DNA of 5,469 bases from Syntrophaceae bacterium (GCA_014874425.1 JACWAG010000126.1:1-5469); one strand, 5' to 3'. Positions 1 to 4,613 are shown, numbered from the stretch's first letter. The notes: generated from the sequence alone by a model not told the origin. Program-made: numbers and translations.

Positions 1-7
1 ACAAAGT

Positions 8-41
8 TTACAATAATGTAATAGTTGTTACAGTTTTGTAC
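8..41. promoter_or_regulatory. Two phased TTACA-N4-TGTAA palindromes (candidate operator)
   Basis: TTACA (8-12) and TGTAA (17-21) form a perfect palindrome with a 4-base centre. TTACA (28-32) and TGTAC (37-41) form a second one with a single mismatch. Their centres, 14.5 and 34.5, are exactly 20 bp apart, about two helical turns, as in operators bound on one DNA face. The inner half-sites also read TGTAA-N6-TTACA (17-32), which has the spacing of CRP/FNR-family sites. The regulated gene would lie to the left, outside the window, or the site could be chance in AT-rich DNA. Confidence 0.35.
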
Positions 42-111
42 ACATTGTTCTTGCATGTCCCCTTTTTTGTTAAAATTGTTTATTTTTGGAATGTTCAAGG
101 AGTTGAAATAG

Positions 112-194
112 GAGCGTCGACTTTCGATCAGAAACCAGCGTTGTTATACATTACACAGCAGTCTTAAAGGCGAGTAAGTTGAAAATCGACGCTC
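112..194 (-). repeat. 14-bp inverted repeat with 55-nt loop, downstream of the regulator gene
   Basis: GAGCGTCGACTTTC (112-125) pairs with GAAAATCGACGCTC (181-194) at 13 of 14 positions. In a minus-strand transcript the single mismatch becomes a G-U pair, so the stem would be continuous. It lies 70-155 nt beyond the regulator stop codon and could be a 3' RNA structure, a small RNA, or the ends of a small mobile repeat. No T-run follows, so it is not a standard intrinsic terminator. Confidence 0.4.
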
Positions 195-265
195 TAAAGT
201 GAAATCTTCCGGGGTGTAGAAAATGTTTATCAAAGTAATGAGTCGCAATTACAGTCAACTTCCGT

Positions 266-1852
266 TTAAATAAAGATCTTTTTTTTCTTCAGGTAGTCTT
301 CGAGCCCGAACTTCTTGACGCGATAACCCATTTGTCTAAGCGTTATTCCGAGATCTCTGGCGGCGCGGGACTGTATCCAGTTGTTGCGCTGCAGAGCCGC
401 CACAATGCCCCTTTTTTCCATCTCAGTCAGTGAATCCAGTCGTCTTTCGATTTCAAAAGGAGTCTCTTTGACCGTATGAGTGATATAAGGCGCCAGATCA
501 TCTACATGGATAAGGCCGTTTTCAGAAATTATTGCAAGCCTTTCCAGGAGATTTTCCATTTCCCGGACATTCCCAGGCCACGAATAACGAATCAAAGCCT
601 CAATGGCCCTGGGTGAAAAATGAAGTTCCGATCCGTATTCTTTTGCGAGGGTTCGAGTGAAAAAACTCAATAGACCCACGATATCTTCTCTTCTCTCCCG
701 AAGTGGAGGCACGCGGATAGGGAACACGTTGAGTCTGTAATAAAGATCCTGCCTGAATTCCCCGGAGGTGGTCGCTGTGGCGAGGTCGCGGTTTGTAGCG
801 GTAATAATTCTAACATCTACCTTCCGGGTCTTTGAACTTCCAAGGCGTTCAAATTCTTTATCCTGGAGGAACCTGAGCAGTTTCGCCTGAACCGGCAATG
901 ACATCTCGCCAATTTCGTCGAGGAAAAGAGTGCCGCCGTCAGCCTCTTCAACACGACCCGATCTTGTTTCCGTGGCGCCAGTAAAGGCCCCCTTTTCGTA
1001 TCCAAAGAGTTCCGCTTCAAGAAGATTTTCCGGTAGGGCGGCGCTATTGACCTTAATAAAGGGATTTCTGGACCTTGCGCTCAATTCATGGATTATCTGG
1101 GCTACCAAAGTTTTTCCGGTCCCGGACTCGCCCAGTATCAGGACCGTCGCTTTCGTGGGCGCCACCTTTTTGACCAGTTGTTGCGCCTCTAGTATTGCGG
1201 GGCTTCTTGCTATTGAAAAGAACCCACTGCTTTTGCGTGAGATCTTTTCCTTTAAGAATAGATTGGCCCGGACCAGGTTCTTTTCACGTTCTTTGACCTG
1301 CTTATTCAAACTGATCAATTGGGCTATAAACGCGGCAAGAATAGATAAAAATCTTACATCTTCCTCAAACGAGACGTCTTCATCGAACAACCGGTCAACG
1401 CTTAAGACCCCTATGGGGAAGTTGTTAAGAGTAATAGGCACTCCAATAAAAGAGAGCTTACCTTCCTCAATGTCTCGTGAACCTGTTTTATTTAAGAAAA
1501 GAGGGTCCTTACTAATATCAGGGACCACAATTGGCTCATTTGAACTGAAAATTTTTCCGGTGACCCCTTCGTCAAACCTGTAAACTCCTCTTTTCCGTTC
1601 CTGATTGGTCAACCCGTGGGAAGCCCTGATTACTAATTTACCTGTTTCCGAATCAATTATTGTTACGACCCCACGTTTCATCGTCAAATCTTCTGACAGT
1701 ATGGAAAGTATAATTTCCAGGGATTGGTCTAGATTCAATGCCTGGCCGGTTACTTGACTAATTTTATGTAAGGCCTTGAGTTCTAGTTGATTTATGCGAG
1801 CCTTCATTTCAATCTCACAGCTATTCGCAGATTCATGCGTACGTTGCGTCAT
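266..1852 (-). CDS. NifA-like sigma-54-dependent transcriptional activator (GAF / AAA+ / HTH)
   Basis: This is a bacterial enhancer-binding protein that uses ATP to open promoters held by sigma-54 RNA polymerase. Residues about 40-185 form a NifA-type GAF sensor domain. The AAA+ domain (about 212-455) has Walker A GESGTGKT (241-248), the sigma-54 contact loop GAFTGA (288-293), Walker B with LFLDE (309-313), sensor I ITATNRDL (350-357), arginine-finger region FRQDLYYRLNVF (366-377) and sensor II WPGNVRE (425-431). The C-terminal Fis-type helix-turn-helix (about 491-513, NWIQSRAARDLGITLRQMGY) is very like that of NifA. The 528-residue length fits NifA. The only cysteine is C12, so the C-X4-C linker of oxygen-sensitive NifA proteins is absent. 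The first ATG lacks a good ribosome site; Met16 (1805-1807) is an alternative start favoured by the upstream sigma-54 element. No nif genes are visible, so the targets and the name nifA are unproven. Confidence 0.95.
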   Translation of the reverse strand: MTQRTHESANSCEIEMKARINQLELKALHKISQVTGQALNLDQSLEIILSILSEDLTMKRGVVTIIDSETGKLVIRASHGLTNQERKRGVYRFDEGVTGKIFSSNEPIVVPDISKDPLFLNKTGSRDIEEGKLSFIGVPITLNNFPIGVLSVDRLFDEDVSFEEDVRFLSILAAFIAQLISLNKQVKEREKNLVRANLFLKEKISRKSSGFFSIARSPAILEAQQLVKKVAPTKATVLILGESGTGKTLVAQIIHELSARSRNPFIKVNSAALPENLLEAELFGYEKGAFTGATETRSGRVEEADGGTLFLDEIGEMSLPVQAKLLRFLQDKEFERLGSSKTRKVDVRIITATNRDLATATTSGEFRQDLYYRLNVFPIRVPPLRERREDIVGLLSFFTRTLAKEYGSELHFSPRAIEALIRYSWPGNVREMENLLERLAIISENGLIHVDDLAPYITHTVKETPFEIERRLDSLTEMEKRGIVAALQRNNWIQSRAARDLGITLRQMGYRVKKFGLEDYLKKKKIFI

Positions 1853-1860
1853 GAAAAACT

Positions 1861-1877
1861 TGCAATAAGTAAGCCAG
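1861..1877 (-). promoter_or_regulatory. Candidate sigma-54 (-24/-12) promoter of the regulator gene
   Basis: On the minus strand CTGGC (1877-1873), seven bases, then TTGCA (1865-1861) match the sigma-54 consensus (YTGGCACG-N4-TTGCW) with exactly the required 12-bp GG-to-GC spacing. The third to fifth consensus bases after TGGC differ. The predicted transcription start is about 1850, inside the first ATG, so a transcript from here would be translated from Met16 with a leader of about 43 nt. This is the only site in the window matching both elements well. It implies that the activator, or a sister activator, drives this gene. Confidence 0.5.
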
Positions 1878-1905
1878 AGAGTCGGCTCAACGGATTAGAT
1901 CAATA

Positions 1906-1924
1906 GTGTCAAGTAGTTGAGCAC
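1906..1924. promoter_or_regulatory. Imperfect palindrome upstream of the regulator
   Basis: GTGTCAA (1906-1912) and TTGA-g-CAC (1917-1924) are complementary around the centre GTAG, with one unpaired base. It is centred about 65 bp upstream of the predicted sigma-54 start. The minus strand here also reads TTGACA, but no acceptable -10 hexamer follows at 16-18 bp. It could be a binding site; support is weak. Confidence 0.2.
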
Positions 1925-1938
1925 ATAATTCGTTTAGG

Positions 1939-2091
1939 ATGGGCTGTTTCTTTTGCGACACACAGGTATTGATCGTAAGAGGGAAGCTACATAGATGTAG
2001 GATTATGGACCATATTGAGAAAACGTGGCCCATAATATGGGAATTAAATGATGAATTCGTGCCGGGGAGCGCCGGTGTTTGGTTACTATGA
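1939..2091 (+). CDS. Possible 50-residue protein with CxxC (unrecognised)
   Basis: An ATG-started frame of 50 codons begins MGCFFCDTQ, with C3 and C6 as a CxxC pair and a third cysteine at about 20. It then runs through a Trp-rich segment (TWPIIWELND) to a TGA at 2089-2091. An in-frame stop (1918-1920) lies just upstream, so it cannot be much longer. AGG directly abuts the ATG, too close to act as a ribosome site. It diverges from the regulator gene and overlaps the palindromes at 2004-2041, so one of the two readings may be fortuitous. I do not recognise a family. Confidence 0.22.
   Translation: MGCFFCDTQVLIVRGKLHRCRIMDHIEKTWPIIWELNDEFVPGSAGVWLL
2004..2041. promoter_or_regulatory. Palindrome pair built on TATGG/CCATA, candidate enhancer site
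   Basis: CCCATA-A-TATGGG (2029-2041) is a perfect palindrome with a single central base. TATGG-A-CCATA (2004-2014) is a second with the same half-site, its centre 26 bp away. The outer parts also pair across the gap (ATTATGGACC with GGCCCATAAT, 9 of 10). The site is about 154-191 bp upstream of the predicted sigma-54 start of the regulator, which is a typical distance for an enhancer-binding protein. It is not the classical NifA site TGT-N10-ACA. No T-run follows on either strand, so it is not a terminator. Confidence 0.35.
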
Positions 2092-2117
2092 AAGCAAAAA
2101 CAGCACGCAAAAATCGC

Positions 2118-2318
2118 TTATTTTAACTTTGGGAATGGCCGCTGAACGAGGTCTGATCCACGACGCCTGGCCTTCCTGAGTCTTTCGAGGGATTCCCTGG
2201 AGCTTTCCATCGAGGTGACAGTGCTTTTGCCACGCTCGGAATTGGCTAAAGCCAGGATCTGATCTGTCAACGAATTAGTCTTTGGATTCTGATCAATTTT
2301 TTTTCTGTTATTGTTCAA
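2118..2318 (-). CDS. Hypothetical 66-residue basic protein downstream of hicAB
   Basis: The frame starts with TTG (2316-2318), preceded by AAAGAG about six bases upstream as a modest ribosome site, and ends at TAA (2118-2120). The product is hydrophilic and lysine/arginine rich, with a likely helix around residues 40-52 (SSRESLERLRKARRRG). No membrane segment or known motif is visible. It lies 107 bp beyond hicB on the same strand and could be a third gene of that transcript. An in-frame ATG (2330-2332) precedes it but is cut off by a TAA after three codons, so this may be a gene whose original start was lost. The codons look coding, but I do not recognise the family. Confidence 0.4.
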   Translation of the reverse strand: MNNNRKKIDQNPKTNSLTDQILALANSERGKSTVTSMESSRESLERLRKARRRGSDLVQRPFPKLK

Positions 2319-2402
2319 AAGTTACTCTTTCATGCCAAAAAGTTCAATTCTCTAGCTAGAACTTCATTCATTGACAGATTTTTGTCAAGGCGAATCGTTG
2401 AT

Positions 2403-2428
2403 AAAAAAATTCTGGTAACACCGTGTTA
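2403..2428 (-). terminator. Weak terminator-like palindrome at the end of hicB
   Basis: TAACAC (2416-2421) and GTGTTA (2423-2428) form a perfect palindrome that includes the hicB stop codon. On the minus strand it folds as TAACA-CGG-TGTTA, followed six bases later by seven T (2403-2409). The stem is short, AT-rich and far from the T-run, so termination would be inefficient. A binding site is the alternative. Confidence 0.3.
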
Positions 2429-2665
2429 TGCTATTTTCTGCAACGAATTGACAAGATCGCGTCCCGATATGGCTGTAGGTAAAGATTTGCCATCCTGTTC
2501 GTAAAGTAGGATGGTTTCTTCAATGATCTCGCACAACTCAGCGAAGACAGCCTTGGCGTCTGAACCGTGGCAGCCCCCATAGAATAATTCAGGGCAACTC
2601 CCAATAAAACACCCGTCCTCGTCAGACCACTCCACTATCTTGAGATACTTATCGCCTCTGCTCAT
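2426..2665 (-). CDS. hicB: HicB-family antitoxin, short form
   Basis: This is the antitoxin of a type II toxin-antitoxin pair, which binds and blocks the HicA mRNA interferase. The 79-residue protein has the partial RNase-H-like HicB fold: a first strand YLKIVEWSDEDG (7-18), the turn CFIGSCPEL (19-27), then a glycine/cysteine-rich loop (YGGCHGSD, 29-36) and a helix (AVFAELCEIIEETILLYEQDG). It ends soon after this fold, with no ribbon-helix-helix or HTH tail, so DNA binding by the antitoxin alone is not expected. AGGAG (minus strand, 2678-2674) sits eight bases before the ATG. The start overlaps the hicA stop as ATGA, indicating translational coupling. Family and order, toxin first, fit hicAB. 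Confidence 0.85.
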   Translation of the reverse strand: MSRGDKYLKIVEWSDEDGCFIGSCPELFYGGCHGSDAKAVFAELCEIIEETILLYEQDGKSLPTAISGRDLVNSLQKIA

Positions 2666-2859
2666 TTCTTAGACTCCTGAATCGCCAGGCGGATCGCTCT
2701 TTCTTGATAGCGTAGAGCGTCGTCGCCAATATTTCCTGAAACAGTTACTGGTTTACGAACGTTGGGGTGGGTAAAGTTCCTGTGGCTTCCTTTCCCTCCT
2801 CTGTCTATGAAGCCGGCCTTCTTCAAGTCCCATATAAGGTCGCGCACTTTTCTCGACAC
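2662..2859 (-). CDS. hicA: HicA-family mRNA interferase toxin
   Basis: This is a toxin that cleaves mRNA through a small double-stranded-RNA-binding-like fold. At 65 residues it has the standard length. It shows the family pattern: an N-terminal helix (KVRDLIWDLKKAGF, 4-17), then GGKGSHRNF (21-29) carrying the catalytic histidine H26, the strand KPVTVSG (36-42), and a closing helix (RYQERAIRLAIQES). The start is GTG (2857-2859), chosen because AAGGA (2870-2866, minus strand) lies six bases upstream and because the family begins here. It is the first gene of the hicA-hicB transcript, 36 nt or so beyond a strong predicted start site. No lesion is visible, so the toxin is probably active. Confidence 0.9.
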   Translation of the reverse strand: MSRKVRDLIWDLKKAGFIDRGGKGSHRNFTHPNVRKPVTVSGNIGDDALRYQERAIRLAIQESKK

Positions 2860-2901
2860 TCAAAATCCTTTTCGAAAAACCAATATTTTTTCTATTCCCT
2901 A

Positions 2902-2930
2902 ATTGTACAGTGTTCAAGCCTGATTTTCAA
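2902..2930 (-). promoter_or_regulatory. Sigma-70-type promoter of hicAB
   Basis: On the minus strand TTGAAA (2930-2925) is separated by 17 bases from TACAAT (2907-2902), each one base from consensus. Transcription would begin near 2895, giving a leader of about 36 nt before the hicA GTG. Confidence 0.65.
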
Positions 2931-2933
2931 TGC

Positions 2934-2951
2934 CGTGACGGTAACGTCGCG
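2934..2951. promoter_or_regulatory. Inverted repeat abutting the hicAB -35 box
   Basis: CGTGACG (2934-2940) and CGTCGCG (2945-2951) pair at six of seven positions around GTAA, three bases upstream of the -35 hexamer. It could be an operator for a regulator acting in trans, since this HicB lacks a DNA-binding domain. Confidence 0.25.
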
Positions 2952-2975
2952 TTGTGTATGTGCGGTAGAATGGTA

Positions 2976-3070
2976 ACATATGTCCCTATTTGACACACGT
3001 TCGGATTGAAAATGGGATCGACCTATTAAAAGCGGGTCATTTCGAGCGCCAGGGAGAAATCTTTTTGCCG
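2976..3070 (+). repeat. ~95-bp dispersed repeat A, copy 1
   Basis: The element begins ACATATGTCC, contains TATTTGACACACGTTC (2987-3002) and ends with CATTTCGAGCGCCAGGGAG (3038-3056), then AAATCTTTTTGCCG. Copy 2 at 3739 shares the same blocks in the same order with a one-base length difference, and a partial copy lies at 5042. The 22-base core (2981-3002) matches copy 2 at 19 positions. ATTTC and GAAAT in the 3' block can pair (loop of 12) ahead of CTTTTT. It has no coding capacity. Confidence 0.8.
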
Positions 3071-3084
3071 CACAGGTGGCCCAT

Positions 3085-3143
3085 GGCGCAAAAGCAAAAA
3101 TGCGCCGGGCATAGACACCCAGTGGCGCTGGAAGCATCACTGG
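3085..3143. repeat. Two consecutive stem-loops between repeat A and the CTCCGT hairpin
   Basis: GGCGCA (3085-3090) pairs perfectly with TGCGCC (3101-3106) across the A-rich loop AAAGCAAAAA. CCAGTG (3119-3124) pairs perfectly with CACTGG (3138-3143) across 13 bases. Neither is followed by a T-run. With the hairpin at 3162 they make three stem-loops in about 120 bp, consistent with a composite, non-coding repeat. No gene is visible between 2960 and 3248. Confidence 0.45.
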
Positions 3144-3161
3144 AGTTGCATCCGGATAATA

Positions 3162-3222
3162 GTGGTGGCGGGCCTCCGTGCCCGCAAAAAAATATTCCAC
3201 CACGAAAATAATTCAACAACGT
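3162..3222. repeat. Repeat B, copy 1: CTCCGT-loop hairpin plus 40-bp AT-rich tail
   Basis: The inner stem is GCGGGC (3168-3173) with GCCCGC (3180-3185) around the loop CTCCGT. An outer stem GTGGTG (3162-3167) pairs with CACCAC (3198-3203) after a 12-base bulge. The 40 bases 3183-3222 match 5001-5040 at 36 positions. The following TATTTGG resembles the core of repeat A, so the two families appear to be joined into one composite unit. Confidence 0.7.
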
Positions 3223-3248
3223 GTATACTTATTTGGCCACTTGGGAAT

Positions 3249-3545
3249 ATGATGGCGCATCAGAAGGGAGTTTATGTTCGTTTAGGCTCCACGAATCGTC
3301 GCGCTGGTCCGGAAATAGCAGAAGAAATCCGCCGTCTGGCCAGAAATACGTTTTTTGATGAGCAGCCTTGCCCGGAAGCCGACTCGGAAGCTATAGACTA
3401 CCGAGTTGCTTCCGAGTTATTTTCCGAGGTGTCTCGACCGCTAACCGATGCCAGGATGGTAACCCTAGGTTTGATGGTGAACCGAGGTGGGACCAATGTG
3501 CGTCATTACAAACAACTGATTGGCTTACGCTCTATGGCCCACTAA
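3249..3545 (+). pseudogene. Fragment of an AlbA_2 / RecG-like ATP-binding transcriptional regulator
   Basis: The frame reads KGVYVRLGSTNRRAG, EIAEEIRRLARNTFFDEQP and LGLMVNRGG. These blocks are typical of the stretch between the AlbA_2 (formerly AAA_4) DNA-binding domain and the HATPase/winged-helix part of RecG-related regulators. Intact members are normally several hundred residues. Here the AlbA_2 core before VYVR and everything after NRGG are missing. The frame continues with unrelated residues (RHYKQLIGLRSMAH) to a stop. There is no ribosome site before the ATG pair at 3249-3254. Repeat B sequence runs to within about 15 bp on the left, and a degenerate repeat and a terminator lie on the right. 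This is a gene relic, not a functional ORF. Confidence 0.7.
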
Positions 3546-3558
3546 TCATGTCGTGCAC

Positions 3559-3584
3559 TGTGAAAAGGCCTTTTACCGTTCACA
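3559..3584. repeat. Hairpin with nested 12-bp palindrome
   Basis: TGTGAA (3559-3564) pairs with TTCACA (3579-3584). Nested inside is the perfect palindrome AAAAGGCCTTTT (3563-3574), so the two pairings are mutually exclusive. It lies in the non-coding stretch 3546-3846 after the gene relic. Its role is unknown. Confidence 0.3.
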
Positions 3585-3696
3585 AATACAGTTGCTGATC
3601 ATTCAGCGTACACTAAGCTGGAAATATCATAAGATTCAAACGCCAGGGGACCATTCCATGCCTTGTCAAAGGTCTTTTCGACCGATGGCGGAATTC

Positions 3697-3720
3697 TCTT
3701 CCCAGTGGGAAGATTTTTTT
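3697..3720 (+). terminator. Strong intrinsic terminator
   Basis: TCTTCCC (3697-3703), loop AGT and GGGAAGA (3707-3713) form a perfect 7-bp stem, immediately followed by seven T. It works only in the plus direction. It would isolate the peptidase gene from readthrough out of the relic. The 5' flank (3672-3699, with TTTTCGACCG) looks like a degenerate 3' block of repeat A, so the terminator may have arisen inside a repeat copy. Confidence 0.75.
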
Positions 3721-3738
3721 ACCCCCCAAAATAACACT

Positions 3739-3834
3739 ACATACGTCCTTATTTGACACACGTCCGAATTAGAATAGGGGAGCTGACGAATTAGCGATGT
3801 GTCATTTCGACCGTCAGGGAAAAATCTTTTACCG
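3739..3834 (+). repeat. ~96-bp dispersed repeat A, copy 2, forming the peptidase leader
   Basis: The element begins ACATACGTCC, carries TTATTTGACACACGTCC (3749-3765) and ends CATTTCGACCGTCAGGGA (3803-3820) followed by AAAATCTTTTACCG. It aligns end to end with copy 1. Its last bases run directly into the peptidase ribosome binding site. It contains TTGACA (3753-3758), but the nearest -10-like hexamer (TAGAAT) is only 11 bp away, so no standard promoter is evident. Confidence 0.8.
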
Positions 3835-3841
3835 AGGAGGT
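3835..3841 (+). promoter_or_regulatory. Ribosome binding site fixing a TTG start
   Basis: AGGAGGT matches the Shine-Dalgarno consensus perfectly and lies five bases before the TTG at 3847. It is the reason for choosing this non-ATG start. Confidence 0.8.
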
Positions 3842-3846
3842 AACTA

Positions 3847-4605
3847 TTGAAAGGATATGAAATATCAGATGATATTGAAGTCCTGAGAAGTTTTCTGGAA
3901 ATTCCGCTGGGAAGCGCTGATGGCGTGTTCGATCGCTTCCTGGAAATCCCTCAAGCAATTTATCGTGGTGAAGGTCTGGAAAGATTTCTATACGTTCGAG
4001 GTTCCAGAAGCAACAAAGTCTTACTCGTGGCTCATGCCGACACTGTTTGGGACCGTGAGTACGGATCCGATCCTAGCCCAACAAATGAAATATCGATAGA
4101 GAATGGCGAAATTAGAGCAGTCAATGAAGAATTTGGACTGGGTGTGGACGACAGGGCCGGATGCGCCATGCTCTGGCTACTCAAAGATTTGGGACATTCC
4201 CTGCTTGTTACAAATGGCGAGGAACACGGCCAGACAGGCTCTTCCTGGTTGATGGATCATAACAAGGATATCGCTGACGAGATTAATCAGGACCGTCAGT
4301 TTGTTATTGAATTTGACAGACGCAACGGCTCTGATTTCAAGTGCTACAACGTGGGCACGGACGAGTTCAGGTCTTATGTCGCTGAGAAAACCGGCTACAC
4401 GGAACCTGATCGACGGGCTACCACTGATATAGTGTCGCTGTGTCGCAAAATTGCGGGAGTTAATCTCAGCGTTGGCTATCACAATGAACATGGAAACCAG
4501 GAATATTTGAATATCGCAGAATGGGAGCACACCCTTGAAGTAGTTAGAGAGTGGCTTTCAGAGCCAAATTTGGAGAGATTTGCTTTGTGCTGGAGAGAAG
4601 ATTAA
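3847..4605 (+). CDS. Compact M20/M28/M42-like (clan MH) zinc metallopeptidase
   Basis: The 252-residue product shows the ordered metal-site motifs of co-catalytic di-zinc exopeptidases: AHADTVW with H63 and D65, GVDDRAG with the bridging aspartate at 101/102, TNGEEHGQTGS with the catalytic and metal glutamates E125/E126, IEFDRR with D157, and YHNEHGNQEYL with H212 or H215 as the last ligand. All positions appear filled, so an active aminopeptidase or deacylase is plausible. At 252 residues it is shorter than M20 or M42 enzymes (usually 340 or more) and seems to lack their separate dimerisation or lid domain. There is no signal peptide, so it should be cytoplasmic. Translation starts at TTG with a perfect Shine-Dalgarno site. 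The gene stands alone, enclosed by repeats and debris, with no visible promoter. The substrate cannot be inferred, and the exact family is less sure than the clan. Confidence 0.8.
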   Translation: MKGYEISDDIEVLRSFLEIPLGSADGVFDRFLEIPQAIYRGEGLERFLYVRGSRSNKVLLVAHADTVWDREYGSDPSPTNEISIENGEIRAVNEEFGLGVDDRAGCAMLWLLKDLGHSLLVTNGEEHGQTGSSWLMDHNKDIADEINQDRQFVIEFDRRNGSDFKCYNVGTDEFRSYVAEKTGYTEPDRRATTDIVSLCRKIAGVNLSVGYHNEHGNQEYLNIAEWEHTLEVVREWLSEPNLERFALCWRED

Positions 4606-4613
4606 GTTTGTCC

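Larger units (their letters stand above)
1..265. other. AT-rich intergenic region at left edge
   Basis: No convincing gene lies between the left edge and the end of the regulator gene. The first 90 bases are very rich in A and T. The stretch holds a pair of phased palindromes and a long-armed inverted repeat, listed separately. No clear hairpin-plus-T-run terminator follows the regulator stop codon on the minus strand. Confidence 0.6.

Noticed and set aside
38..55. TTGCA at 51-55 as a sigma-54 -12 element
   Set aside because: The bases 12 bp upstream (41-42) are CA instead of GG, so there is no -24 element.
3..167. Open plus-strand frame from the left edge, hydrophobic, ending at TAA 165-167
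   Set aside because: The hydrophobicity follows from T-rich DNA, the phased palindromes lie within it, and no family features appear. It might be the end of a membrane protein, but support is too thin.
930..1583. 217-residue plus-strand open frame
   Set aside because: It is the antisense shadow of the regulator's AAA+ and GAF coding sequence and shows no family motifs of its own.
1884..1912. Sigma-70 promoter from TTGACA (minus strand, 1912-1907) for the regulator
   Set aside because: At 17-bp spacing the -10 position reads TGAGCC, and neighbouring spacings are no better.
2050..2065. Minus-strand CGGCACGAATTCATC as a second sigma-54 promoter
   Set aside because: The -24 part is good, but TC stands where the invariant GC of the -12 element should be.
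2892..3203. 103-residue minus-strand frame and other frames through 2960-3220
   Set aside because: These run through the hairpin repeats. Similar peptides recur from the repeat copies (4738-5034), as expected of translated repeat DNA and not of genes.
3753..3781. Sigma-70 promoter from the TTGACA in repeat A for the peptidase gene
   Set aside because: The only -10-like hexamer (TAGAAT) is 11 bp away, and no acceptable hexamer lies at 16-18 bp.
4177..4530. 117-residue minus-strand frame
   Set aside because: It is antisense to the peptidase gene, whose plus-strand frame carries the full metal-binding motif set.
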